Source of the DNA: Tamlana sp. I1
GTDB taxonomy: Bacteria; Bacteroidota; Bacteroidia; Flavobacteriales; Flavobacteriaceae
Assembly: GCF_015355625.1 (NCBI RefSeq)
Contig: NZ_JACLAF010000017.1
Span: 1-64,000, forward strand
DNA length: 64,000 bases
Direction of reading: 5' to 3'
The notes beneath the pieces are model-generated. The model made no database searches. It had not been told where the DNA came from and was given only the letters and a program-made list of their open reading frames with translations. Position 1 is the first letter of the stretch. The number at the start of each line of letters is the position of its first letter. The position numbers were made by a program, and so were the translations under genes. This document shows, one piece after another, positions 1 through 8,600 of this stretch.

Positions 1-1
1 A

Positions 2-100
2 AAATACTTAATAAGTATTTCTGGAAGTAATAAATTGGCTATGGCTAATAATGAATCTGATGGCATTAAAAATTTTTATTCAAAGGTCTTGCTTTTTTAG
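2..100 (+). CDS. possible C-terminal end of an upstream gene (partial)
   Basis: A reading frame enters from the left edge and stays open for 32 codons to a TAG at 98-100. The residues (KYLISISGSNKL at the start, ending FYSKVLLF) are not recognised. It lies on the same strand as prfA, whose own promoter starts about 60 bases further on. Length alone does not prove coding in AT-rich DNA, so this is only a possible gene tail. Confidence 0.3.
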   Translation, partial: KYLISISGSNKLAMANNESDGIKNFYSKVLLF

Positions 101-161
101 ATGCTCCACAACTTTTGAGATTGACCCGAAGTTAACATAAATTTAAACAAGAGTTCTAGGT

Positions 162-191
162 GTTGAAAATTCATAAATTATCGTATTTTTG
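162..191 (+). promoter_or_regulatory. prfA promoter (Bacteroidota type)
   Basis: GTTG at 162-165 is followed after 18 bases by TATTTTTG at 184-191. This fits the -33 TTTG / -7 TANNTTTG pattern of the housekeeping sigma factor of Bacteroidota. The prfA start codon lies 22 bases downstream, giving a short leader. Confidence 0.55.
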
Positions 192-212
192 ACATCCAAT
201 TAAAAAAGGCAG

Positions 213-1289
213 ATGTTAGAGAAATTACAAATAGTAAAGCAACGTTTTGATGAGGTTAGCGATTTAATCATTCAACCAGATATTATTTCAGATCAAAAAC
301 GTTACGTAGAGCTAAATAGAGAGTATAAAGACTTGCGTATTCTTATGGATAAACGCGAGGAATATTTGGAACTGACTAATAATTTAGCTGAAGCTGAAGA
401 AATTATTTCAGATGGAAGTGATGCAGAAATGGTTGAAATGGCCAAAATGCAATATGATGAGGCTAAAGAAGGGATTCCAAAGTTAGAAGAAGAAATAAAA
501 GTACTTTTAATACCTAAAGATCCTGAAGATTCTAAGAATGCCGTAGTAGAATTACGTGCAGGAACAGGGGGTGATGAAGCGAGTATTTTTGCTGGCGATT
601 TGTTTAGAATGTATACGAAATATTGCGAAGGTCGCGGTTGGAAAGTCGATACCGTAGATTTTAGTGAAGGTACCAATGGTGGATTTAAAGAAATTCAGTT
701 TGAAGTTACTGGCGATGATGTTTACGGAACTTTAAAGTTTGAAGCCGGAGTACATCGTGTGCAACGTGTGCCACAAACCGAAACTCAAGGTCGTGTTCAT
801 ACCAGTGCCGCAACAGTAATGGTATTTCCTGAAGCTGAAGAGTTTGATGTTGAAATCAATCCTAAAGATGTTCGTATCGATTTTTTCTGTTCTTCGGGTC
901 CAGGAGGTCAGTCGGTAAACACAACCTATTCTGCAGTGCGTTTAACGCATATCCCAACAGGTTTGGTAGCACAGTGTCAAGACCAGAAGTCGCAGCATAA
1001 AAATAAAGAGAAAGCCTTTAAAGTACTACGTTCGCGTTTGTACGATTTAGAATTAGCCAAAAAGATGGAAGAAGATGCTGCTTTACGTGGTACCATGGTA
1101 ACTAGTGGCGACAGAAGTGCTAAAATTAGAACGTACAACTATTCGCAAGGCCGTGTAACCGATCATAGAATTGGTTTAACACTTTATGATTTGTCAAATA
1201 TTGTGAATGGCGATATTCAAAAAATTATAGACGAATTACAATTGGCTGAAAACACCGAAAAGTTGAAAGCTAATAAAGATGTAATTTAA
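213..1289 (+). CDS. prfA: peptide chain release factor 1
   Basis: Class I release factor that recognises UAA and UAG in the ribosomal A site and triggers hydrolysis of peptidyl-tRNA. At 358 residues it has the usual RF1 length. The stop-codon recognition loop is PQT at residues 187-189 (PAT in E. coli RF1; RF2 has SPF), which separates it from RF2. The catalytic GGQ is at residues 231-233 within [10 protein letters not shown]. The first 100 residues are acidic and helical as in domain 1. The Gln of GGQ is a known methylation site of PrmC in other bacteria, and no prmC is in this window. pyrF follows after about 100 bases that contain a hairpin repeat. Identification is secure. Confidence 0.97.
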   Translation: MLEKLQIVKQRFDEVSDLIIQPDIISDQKRYVELNREYKDLRILMDKREEYLELTNNLAEAEEIISDGSDAEMVEMAKMQYDEAKEGIPKLEEEIKVLLIPKDPEDSKNAVVELRAGTGGDEASIFAGDLFRMYTKYCEGRGWKVDTVDFSEGTNGGFKEIQFEVTGDDVYGTLKFEAGVHRVQRVPQTETQGRVHTSAATVMVFPEAEEFDVEINPKDVRIDFFCSSGPGGQSVNTTYSAVRLTHIPTGLVAQCQDQKSQHKNKEKAFKVLRSRLYDLELAKKMEEDAALRGTMVTSGDRSAKIRTYNYSQGRVTDHRIGLTLYDLSNIVNGDIQKIIDELQLAENTEKLKANKDVI

Positions 1290-1366
1290 TTCCCAATCTG
1301 ACTCTTTTCTTAAGGAAAGACACTCGGCTAGATATGTTTAATAATAAAAGTAATTACGTAAAAGTT

Positions 1367-1392
1367 TCCTCCATAGGAGGATTAAGGAGGAT
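1367..1392 (+). repeat. hairpin repeat forming the pyrF leader, with two GGAGGA motifs
   Basis: TCCTCC (1367-1372), ATA, GGAGGA (1376-1381), TTAA, GGAGGA (1386-1391), directly before the pyrF ATG at 1393. The first arm can pair perfectly with either GGAGGA. The layout matches the element at 6272-6301 inside icmF: a TCCTCY arm, a short loop, a G-rich arm, TTAA, then a second G-rich block. I infer that both are copies of one small interspersed repeat. The second GGAGGA sits very close to the ATG, so whether it acts as a ribosome binding site is uncertain. Confidence 0.6.
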
Positions 1393-2211
1393 ATGACAAC
1401 AACCCAACTCGTTCAAGAAATAAAGAAAAAGAAATCCTTTCTATGTATTGGATTGGATGTCGATTTAAATAAAATCCCAAAACACCTTCTTAAGGAAGAC
1501 GATCCCATTTTTGCGTTTAATAAAGCCATTATTGATGCGACGCATCATTTATGTATAGCCTATAAACCCAATACAGCTTTTTATGAGGCATACGGATTAA
1601 AAGGTTGGAAATCATTAGAAAAAACGATTCAATATTTAAACGCTAATCATCCAGAAATTTTCACAATTGCTGATGCTAAACGCGGAGATATAGGCAATAC
1701 AAGTAGCATGTATGCTAAAGCTTTTTTTGAAGACTTAGCTTTCGATTCTGTTACAGTTGCACCGTATATGGGGAAAGATTCTGTAGAACCTTTTTTAGCT
1801 TTTGATAATAAGCATACCATTCTATTAGCTTTAACTTCTAATCAAGGTGCTTTCGATTTTCAAACGAAAACCATTGAAGGTAAAGAGGTTTATAAACAGG
1901 TTTTAGAAACTTCAAAAACATGGACCAACTCAGAAAACTTAATGTATGTTGTTGGTGCTACTAAAGCAGAGTATTTAGCCGATATTCGAAAAATCATCCC
2001 AAATAGCTTTTTATTAGTTCCAGGGGTTGGTGCTCAAGGCGGAAACTTGCAAGATGTTTGTAAGTACGGTATGACCGATACAGTAGGGTTGCTTATTAAC
2101 TCATCACGAGGTGTAATTTATGCTTCAAATCAAATCGATTTTGCGCAAGCTGCAGCCACTAAAGCAGAGGAGCTTCAAAATGAAATGGCGGTTATTTTGA
2201 GTAAACAATAA
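1393..2211 (+). CDS. pyrF: orotidine 5'-phosphate decarboxylase (type 2)
   Basis: Catalyses the last step of de novo UMP synthesis, OMP to UMP plus CO2, in the cytoplasm. The catalytic signature DAKRGD is at residues 94-99 with Lys96 as the active-site lysine, followed by [11 protein letters not shown]. At 272 residues it matches the longer type-2 enzymes rather than the roughly 230-residue E. coli type. The C-terminal phosphate-binding region contains VPGVGAQGG and NSSRGVIYA. It follows prfA in the same direction, separated by a hairpin repeat that places GGAGGA blocks before the ATG, which is unusual in this phylum. The start is supported by conserved sequence beginning within the first 20 residues. 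Confidence 0.95.
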   Translation: MTTTQLVQEIKKKKSFLCIGLDVDLNKIPKHLLKEDDPIFAFNKAIIDATHHLCIAYKPNTAFYEAYGLKGWKSLEKTIQYLNANHPEIFTIADAKRGDIGNTSSMYAKAFFEDLAFDSVTVAPYMGKDSVEPFLAFDNKHTILLALTSNQGAFDFQTKTIEGKEVYKQVLETSKTWTNSENLMYVVGATKAEYLADIRKIIPNSFLLVPGVGAQGGNLQDVCKYGMTDTVGLLINSSRGVIYASNQIDFAQAAATKAEELQNEMAVILSKQ

Positions 2212-2277
2212 ACAGTGACTTGGCTCCGTTAAGTTGCTTTCGATTTAAATTGGAATCTAAGCTTGTTAAACTTTAAT

Positions 2278-3054
2278 ATGATAGACCAACTTCAACGTGT
2301 AATTCATTTAGAAAAAACGCCTAAACGCATTATTTCATTAGTGCCAAGTCAAACCGAATTACTATGTGATTTAGGATTAAAGGATAGTCTTGTTGGAGTT
2401 ACCAAATTTTGTATTCATCCTAATTCTATAAGAAAAGAAGTTGCTGTTGTAGGCGGAACAAAGCAAATTAAAATAGATAAAATTAAAGCACTTCAGCCTG
2501 ATATTATTTTATGTAATAAGGAAGAAAACACTTTAGAGATTGTTGAAGCTTGCCAGTTAATTTGCAACGTCCATGTTTCCGATATTTATACTTTAGATGA
2601 TAGTTTGGAGCTGATGCGACAATACGGTGAAATTTTCAACTGTAAAGAGCGGGCTTCACAAATTATTGAAACGGTAAACAAAGAAGCTTCAGAATTTAAA
2701 ATATTTATAAAGGATAAACCAGCTTTAAAAGTGGCTTATTTCATTTGGAAAAATCCGTGGATGGTTGCAGCAAGTAATACTTTTATAGATTATTTGTTGT
2801 CCCTTAATAAATTTGAAAATGTGTATGGACACAAAAGTAGATATCCAGAAATAGAATGTTCTAATTCTAGCTTATGCGGTAATGCAGAGTTGATTTTATT
2901 GTCGTCTGAACCTTTTCCGTTTAAAGAATCTCATAAAAATGAGGTACAAGAAAATTTGCCCAATAGCACAGTGAAACTCGTGGATGGGGAAATGTTCTCT
3001 TGGTATGGATCAAGACTCATGAAAGCGTTTAAGTATTTTAGAACGCTCCATTAA
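2278..3054 (+). CDS. helical-backbone metal receptor, BtuF/cobalamin-binding-like, without signal peptide
   Basis: Resembles the class III periplasmic binding fold of BtuF-like proteins: an N-terminal RIISLVPSQTELLCDLG segment, then VVGGTKQIKIDKIKALQPDIILCNKEEN, a long backbone helix, and a second lobe with YFIWKNPWMVAASNTF and WYGSRLM. Such proteins normally bind cobalamin or iron chelates for an ABC importer. This copy has no signal peptide or lipobox, and no ABC transporter gene is adjacent, so a cytoplasmic role or a non-transport role is possible. I use the ATG at 2278; a TTG five codons upstream (2263) is an alternative. The 3' end overlaps a small minus-strand ORF by 17 bases. Family assignment is good; substrate is unknown. 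Confidence 0.8.
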   Translation: MIDQLQRVIHLEKTPKRIISLVPSQTELLCDLGLKDSLVGVTKFCIHPNSIRKEVAVVGGTKQIKIDKIKALQPDIILCNKEENTLEIVEACQLICNVHVSDIYTLDDSLELMRQYGEIFNCKERASQIIETVNKEASEFKIFIKDKPALKVAYFIWKNPWMVAASNTFIDYLLSLNKFENVYGHKSRYPEIECSNSSLCGNAELILLSSEPFPFKESHKNEVQENLPNSTVKLVDGEMFSWYGSRLMKAFKYFRTLH

Positions 3055-3184
3055 AATCTTCTGAATATTCTACTTTGGTTGTATCTTCTACAAAGTTTGC
3101 AATTCTGTTTTCTAATTCTTTTAAGCTAATTAACTTATTTAAGTTAGGCTTAATCTTTCCTACTCGGCAAAAATGATTGTTCAT
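3038..3184 (-). CDS. small hypothetical protein (48 aa)
   Basis: An ATG-started frame of 48 codons on the minus strand, too short for routine ORF calling, with a basic N-terminus (MNNHFCRVGKIKP) and an acidic C-terminus. It is listed because its upstream region (3185-3267) resembles the upstream region of the next minus-strand gene (3463-3554): both share a CGTACTTTAT block, which is similar to a -7 box, and a TTTAAMYTTTAAARAACATCTA-like block further upstream. That suggests a tandemly duplicated transcription unit. The protein itself does not clearly resemble its neighbours. Its 3' end overlaps the convergent metal-receptor gene by 17 bases. Function is unknown. Confidence 0.4.
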   Translation of the reverse strand: MNNHFCRVGKIKPNLNKLISLKELENRIANFVEDTTKVEYSEDFNGAF

Positions 3185-3267
3185 AATAGTGTCAGTTTTT
3201 ATTTATATAAAGTACGTGAAAACCTGTTGTTTAGATGTTTTTTAAAGGTTAAAAAAACGATAAGGAA

Positions 3268-3462
3268 TTAAATACTGGCAAATCTAACCTGATTTGTAGT
3301 TAGGTATTTGAGTTTATTTACTTCATTAAGGATTTTAATAGCTTTAAATTCTAAAATATCGCTCAAAGCGGCATCTATTTGACTGAAGTTATAGGCTTGT
3401 TCTATAAGTTGTTTATATCTATCAAGCAACTTGTTGCATTGGGTTAATATTGAGGCATTCAT
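3268..3462 (-). CDS. small DUF6435/Lacal_2735-like protein, copy 1
   Basis: A 64-residue, probably all-helical protein of unknown function. It is a clear paralog of the gene at 3555-3752: both contain YK.L(I/V)EQAYN, then (A/S)ALSDI, E(F/Y)(K/R)AIK(I/L)LN and (N/K)LKYL in the same order. The pattern of a Tyr/Lys-rich first helix, an SD turn and an Ala-rich second helix recalls the small Lacal_2735 family of flavobacteria, but I assign this from memory of the pattern only. No signal peptide or membrane segment is present. The upstream sequence is similar to that of the 48-residue ORF at 3038-3184. Confidence 0.65.
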   Translation of the reverse strand: MNASILTQCNKLLDRYKQLIEQAYNFSQIDAALSDILEFKAIKILNEVNKLKYLTTNQVRFASI

Positions 3463-3554
3463 AATGTTATATTTTTAAAATTATATAATAAAGTACGAGC
3501 AAGTATAATGCCCTAGATGTTCTTTAAAAGTTAAATAAATGGTAAATAAAATAG

Positions 3555-3752
3555 TTAGATGACCGAATTCTGCTGTTCTCGATAGAGGTATTTTAATCTA
3601 TTGAGTTTGTTAAGCAGTTTTATCGCACGATACTCTGAAATATCACTCAGCGCAGAATCTGTTTGACGCAAATTATAAGCTTGCTCCACAAGAGATTTGT
3701 AATCTCTGTAGAGTTTATCTTCATGAAGTTTTATGGCGTCAATTCTGTTCAT
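3555..3752 (-). CDS. small DUF6435/Lacal_2735-like protein, copy 2
   Basis: A 65-residue paralog of the gene at 3268-3462, about 90 bases upstream of it on the same strand. Roughly half of the residues in the central 40 are identical, including EQAYN, ALSDI, AIK.LN and LKYL. It starts with MNRIDAIKLHEDKLYRDYKSL and has no export signal. A TATATTTA block about 30 bases before the ATG could be its -7 element. Function is unknown; members of such small helical families may act by dimerising or binding a partner, but nothing in the sequence shows this. Confidence 0.65.
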   Translation of the reverse strand: MNRIDAIKLHEDKLYRDYKSLVEQAYNLRQTDSALSDISEYRAIKLLNKLNRLKYLYREQQNSVI

Positions 3753-3844
3753 TGTTATTGCTTGATAAACAAGTACTTAAATATACATTTTTTTTATTTA
3801 AATTTTTAAAATCTGTTTAAAAAATTAATAAAAAATTAACGGCA

Positions 3845-3875
3845 TAAAAAAACCGAATGAAAATCATTCGGTTTT
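3845..3875 (-). terminator. terminator of the DUF4197 gene
   Basis: Perfect 12-bp stem (AAAACCGAATGA / TCATTCGGTTTT, 3849-3860 and 3864-3875) with a 3-base loop and a run of seven A on the plus strand, which is a T-run on the minus strand. It lies 21 bases past the stop of the gene at 3897-4631. Confidence 0.8.
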
Positions 3876-3896
3876 AGAAAATTAAGTTGGTGTATT

Positions 3897-4631
3897 TTAG
3901 TCTTGTAAAGCAAATACTTTTTTAAGTAAATCTGTACTTCTATATGAATATTTTGTTCTTATGTCTTTTTCTTCAACTGCAATCATTTTATAAACACCAT
4001 CTAAGGCTTCATGAGTGACATAATCGGTTAAATCTGGGTTAACAGCTTCCGTAAATGGAATCGTATTGTATTTATTAATCAAATTTGTCCATATTTTGTC
4101 GGCGCCCACTTTACTAAAGGAGTTTTTAATTACGGGATTAAATTTATCATAAAGTGATGTTTGGGTTTTCGAAGTTAAATATTGCGTTGCAGCATCATCG
4201 CTGCCTGTTAAAATGGCTTTAGCATCGTTAAAAGTTATGTCTTTAACAGCATCAACAAAAATAGGTGTCGCTTCTTTTACGGCGTCTTCAGCAGCTCTGT
4301 TAAGTACTTTAAGGCCTTCATCGGCTAAACTGCCTAAGCCAATACTTCTAAGGCTTTTATCTACTTTCTGTAATTCTTTTGGTAAAAGAATTTTAACCAT
4401 ATCATTTTTATAAAAACCATCAGTTTTAGTCAGCTTTGTAACTTGTTTTTCAATACCTAAGTCTAAGGCTTGTCTTAATCCTGCAGCAATATCAGCATTT
4501 CCAAGTACACTTGTACCAGAATTAGAACTAGTACTTGTTTGTGGCTGAGTGATTTGATTTGTGGCGTGTTGTAATTCTGCGCAGGCAGTTAAACTAAAAA
4601 CAGCGGTGATAGCTAAAAAAGTACGAATCAT
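3897..4631 (-). CDS. DUF4197 family lipoprotein
   Basis: A 244-residue protein with an N-terminal lipoprotein signal (MIRTFLAITAVFSLTAC, lipid-modified Cys17), a Gln/Ser/Thr-rich linker to about residue 45, then the DUF4197 domain: ALDLGIEKQVTKL, DGFYKNDMVKILLP, and the C-terminal ALDGVYKMIAVEEKDIR. The family is widespread in Gram-negative bacteria and its function is not established. It is expected at the outer or inner membrane, facing the periplasm. The upstream region carries two 15-base direct repeats (4645-4659 and 4665-4679). purU lies 58 bases upstream on the same strand. Confidence 0.88.
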   Translation of the reverse strand: MIRTFLAITAVFSLTACAELQHATNQITQPQTSTSSNSGTSVLGNADIAAGLRQALDLGIEKQVTKLTKTDGFYKNDMVKILLPKELQKVDKSLRSIGLGSLADEGLKVLNRAAEDAVKEATPIFVDAVKDITFNDAKAILTGSDDAATQYLTSKTQTSLYDKFNPVIKNSFSKVGADKIWTNLINKYNTIPFTEAVNPDLTDYVTHEALDGVYKMIAVEEKDIRTKYSYRSTDLLKKVFALQD

Positions 4632-4644
4632 AATTAGGGCTTTT

Positions 4645-4679
4645 TATTTTGAAATTGAATTGTATATTTTGAAATTGAA
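4645..4679. repeat. 20-bp-period direct repeat upstream of the DUF4197 gene
   Basis: TATTTTGAAATTGAA occurs at 4645-4659 and again at 4665-4679. It lies in the 58-base gap between purU and the DUF4197 lipoprotein gene, just upstream of the lipoprotein start. The two-turn spacing is compatible with a protein binding site, but AT-rich drift by slippage is equally possible. Confidence 0.5.
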
Positions 4680-4689
4680 AATCTCCGGT

Positions 4690-5544
4690 TTAGGTAAAAA
4701 TAACTGTTTTGTTATTATAAACCATTACTTTTCTATTGGCATGAAGCTTTACGGCATTGGCTAAAACTACTTTCTCTAAATCTCTACCTTTAGCAATTAA
4801 ATCGGTTATGGCATGGGCGTGAGAAACTCGGGCAACATCTTGCTCGATAATAGGACCTGCATCTAATTCTTCAGTGACATAATGACTTGTAGCGCCAATA
4901 ATTTTTACGCCACGTTTATAGGCTGAATGATAAGGTTTTGCGCCAACAAAGGCAGGTAAAAAAGAATGGTGAATGTTAATGATTTTGTTAGGGTACTTAC
5001 TAATCAATCGATCTGAAACAATTTGCATGTATCGCGCAAGCACAATAAAGTCTATTTTATGCGCTTCTAATAATTCAAGTTGTTTATTTTCAGCTTCTTT
5101 TTTGGTGTCTTTAGTTACTGGAATATGATAGAACGGAATATTGAAATTTTTAGCAATATGCTCTAAATCCCTATGGTTACTTATTATAAAAGGGATTTCT
5201 AAGTTTAGTTCTCCAGAATTATAGCGTCCTAGCAAATCGTATAAGCAGTGGTCGTATTTCGAAATAAACAAGGCCATTTTTGGCTTTTTTTCCGAAGAAT
5301 AAATACGCCATTTCATTTTAAATACTTCAGCTAATTCACTTTTAAAAGCCGCTTTAAAATCTATAGTTGAAAATGATTCAGCAGCAAATTCGCTCTCTAA
5401 ACGCATAAAAAAGATGTCTTGTTCTCTATCAACATACTGGTCGATATAAACAATATTTCCACCTTTTTGTGCAATAAAATTTGTTATGGAAGCAATAATA
5501 TTTGGTTGATCCTTACAATGTATAAGTATGGTAATTTTTGTCAT
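4690..5544 (-). CDS. purU: formyltetrahydrofolate deformylase
   Basis: Hydrolyses 10-formyltetrahydrofolate to formate and tetrahydrofolate, balancing one-carbon pools and supplying formate for purine synthesis. Residues 1-75 form an ACT-like regulatory domain (ILIHCKDQPNIIASITNFI). The formyltransferase domain follows, with the catalytic triad recognisable as Asn190 and His192 (NIHHSFLPAF) and Asp228 (LDAGPI). At 284 residues it is of normal length. A CAAAATTA at 5577-5584 reads as a TAATTTTG -7 box on the minus strand, about 30 bases before the ATG. The divergent neighbour is the fused mutase gene. Confidence 0.95.
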   Translation of the reverse strand: MTKITILIHCKDQPNIIASITNFIAQKGGNIVYIDQYVDREQDIFFMRLESEFAAESFSTIDFKAAFKSELAEVFKMKWRIYSSEKKPKMALFISKYDHCLYDLLGRYNSGELNLEIPFIISNHRDLEHIAKNFNIPFYHIPVTKDTKKEAENKQLELLEAHKIDFIVLARYMQIVSDRLISKYPNKIINIHHSFLPAFVGAKPYHSAYKRGVKIIGATSHYVTEELDAGPIIEQDVARVSHAHAITDLIAKGRDLEKVVLANAVKLHANRKVMVYNNKTVIFT

Positions 5545-5689
5545 TAGAATTCAATCTTTAATCTTTCAAAATTAGGTTAAAAATATAAAAGACTAAACAT
5601 AGAATATAGTTTTAGATAATATCAAGGAAATGGTTTGATTTTTTGAATATTTCGTAAATTGCCAGACTAAAATAAGAGAATCGTTACGA

Positions 5690-8600
5690 ATGAATCAGCA
5701 AGCAATTTACAAGCCCAAACATAAAATTAGAATCGTTACCGCAGCATCACTTTTTGATGGTCATGATGCCTCCATTAATGTCATGCGACGTATTATTCAA
5801 GCCACTGGTGTTGAGGTGATTCACTTAGGTCACGATAGAAGCGTGGAAGAGGTTGTAAATACGGCTATTCAAGAGGATGTTAACGCAATCTGTTTAACTT
5901 CCTACCAAGGCGGTCACAACGAATATTTTAAATATATGTTCGATCTTTTAAAAGAAAACGGCGCAGAACATATTAAGATTTTTGGCGGAGGTGGTGGTGT
6001 TATTTTGCCTTCGGAAATTAAAGATTTAATGGATTATGGCATAACACGTATTTATTCGCCAGATGACGGACGCGAAATGGGCTTACAAGGCATGATTAAC
6101 GATTTGGTTGAACAATCGGATTTTCAAAGCCCATCATTAATCCTTCCCAAAGGAAAAGAGATTAAAGCAAGTTTAAAAGATAAAGATGTTTCTACAATTG
6201 CTCGTTTAATCTCGTTTGCAGAGAATCAACATGATGTTTTTGATAAACTATTCAACCCACAGAGTGAGAATTCCTCTCCTTCGGGGAAGTTAAGAGGGGT
6301 GCCTGTTCTAGGAATTACAGGGACCGGAGGCGCAGGGAAATCAAGTTTGGTTGATGAATTAGTACGACGCTTTTTAATGGATTTTCCTGATAAAACGGTT
6401 GGTATAATTTCTGTAGATCCTTCAAAACGAAAAACAGGAGGCGCACTGCTTGGTGATAGAATTCGCATGAATGCCATTAATAATAACCGTGTGTATATGC
6501 GAAGTTTGGCGACGCGTCAGTCTAATTTAGCGCTTTCTAAACATGTTAATGAAGCGGTTGAAGTTTTAAAAGCTGCAGAATACGATTTAATCATTTTAGA
6601 AACTTCAGGAATCGGACAATCAGATACCGAAATTATTGAACATTCAGATGTGTCACTTTATGTAATGACTCCTGAGTTTGGTGCAGCCACACAGTTGGAA
6701 AAAATTGATATGCTTGATTTTGCCGACTTAGTCGCTATAAATAAATTTGATAAACGAGGAGCGCTAGATGCCCTACGCGATGTGAAAAAACAGTACATGC
6801 GCAACAACCTGCTTTGGGATACGCCACAAGAAGATTTGCCTGTTTTTGGAACGATTGCTTCTCAGTTTAACGACCCAGGCATGAATACGCTTTACAAAGC
6901 GATTATTAATAAATTGGTTGAAAAAACAGAAACGGTTTTAGATTCTAGTATGGTTGTTTCAAGTGGTGTTAGTGAAAAAATATTTGTAATTCCCCCAACG
7001 CGAACACGTTACTTATCTGAAATTGCCGAAAACAATAGAGCATATGATAAAAAAGCCAATGAACAAGTTGAAATTGCTCAAAAATTATACGGAATTTTTA
7101 AAACCATTTGTTCTGTTATAAATGTATCTTCAACAGCGGACGAATTGGCTTTAATAGGCAAATTAGGATTGAATGAAGATGCTATTTCAAAATTTGTTCA
7201 GAAGGAAAATAACGATTTTGTAAAACTGCTTATAGCTGAATTTGATAAGGTTAAAATGAACCTCGATCCATACAATTGGGAAATAATTACGGGTTGGGAT
7301 GATAAAGTGAATAAATACAAAAATCCAATTTACACCTTTAAAGTTCGCGATAAGGAAATCAACATTGAAACACACACCGAATCATTATCTCATACACAAA
7401 TTCCAAAAGTAGCGTTTCCAAAATATCAAGCTTGGGGCGATGTTTTAAAATGGTGTTTGCAGGAAAATGTGCCAGGAGAATTTCCATATACTTCAGGTTT
7501 GTATCCTTTTAAACGAACAGGTGAGGATCCGGCACGAATGTTTGCAGGCGAGGGGAGTCCGGAACGTACTAATAAGCGTTTTCATTATGTGAGTGCAGGC
7601 ATGCCAGCCAAAAGGTTATCAACGGCTTTTGATAGTGTGACCCTTTACGGAAATGATCCAGATAACAGACCAGATATTTACGGTAAAATTGGAAATGCAG
7701 GCGTTTCTATTTGTTGTTTAGACGATGCTAAAAAACTGTACTCTGGGTTTAATTTAGCCGATGTTTTAACTTCGGTAAGCATGACAATAAACGGTCCTGC
7801 GCCTATGTTATTAGGTTATTTTATGAATGCGGCCATAGACCAGCAATGTGAAATTTACATCAAAGAAAATGGTTTAGAAAAAGAGGTAGAAACTAAAATT
7901 GCAAAGCTTTATAAAGATACCGAACGACCAAAATATAATGGAAACCTCCCAGAAGGAAATAATGGGTTAGGTCTACTATTATTAGGCGTTACTGGCGATC
8001 AAGTTTTACCGAGTAATATCTATCAAGACATAAAATTCAAAACGATTTCTCAAGTTCGTGGTACCGTTCAAGCAGATATTTTAAAGGAAGATCAAGCGCA
8101 AAATACCTGTATTTTTTCAACAGAATTTGCTTTGCGTTTAATGGGCGATGTGCAGGAATATTTTATTGAGAATAATGTGCGGAACTTTTATTCGGTTTCC
8201 ATTTCAGGCTACCATATTGCCGAGGCAGGCGCAAACCCCATTACCCAATTGGCGCTAACTTTATCTAATGGTTTCACATACGTGGAATATTATTTAAGCC
8301 GTGGCATGGATATTAATAAATTCGGACCAAATTTATCGTTCTTTTTCTCCAATGGTGTCGATCCAGAATATGCTGTTATTGGTCGTGTGGCTCGTAAAAT
8401 TTGGGCAAAAGCCATGAAACATAAATATGGAGCTAATGCCAGAGCGCAAATGCTTAAATACCATATTCAAACGTCGGGGCGTAGTTTACATGCTCAAGAA
8501 ATTGATTTTAACGACATTCGCACCACGCTTCAAGCCTTGTATGCGATTTACGATAATTGTAACTCGCTGCACACAAATGCTTACGATGAAGCGATTACCA

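Noticed and set aside
302-676. 124-codon open frame on the minus strand
   Set aside because: Antisense to prfA, with Ser-rich shadow composition.
1300-1330. Imperfect palindrome around TTAAG after prfA, possible terminator
   Set aside because: No T-run follows and the stem has mismatches; not supported enough to list.
4561-4764. 67-codon plus-strand frame across the purU/DUF4197 gap
   Set aside because: Overlaps both ends of well-supported minus-strand genes and the direct repeats; composition not protein-like.
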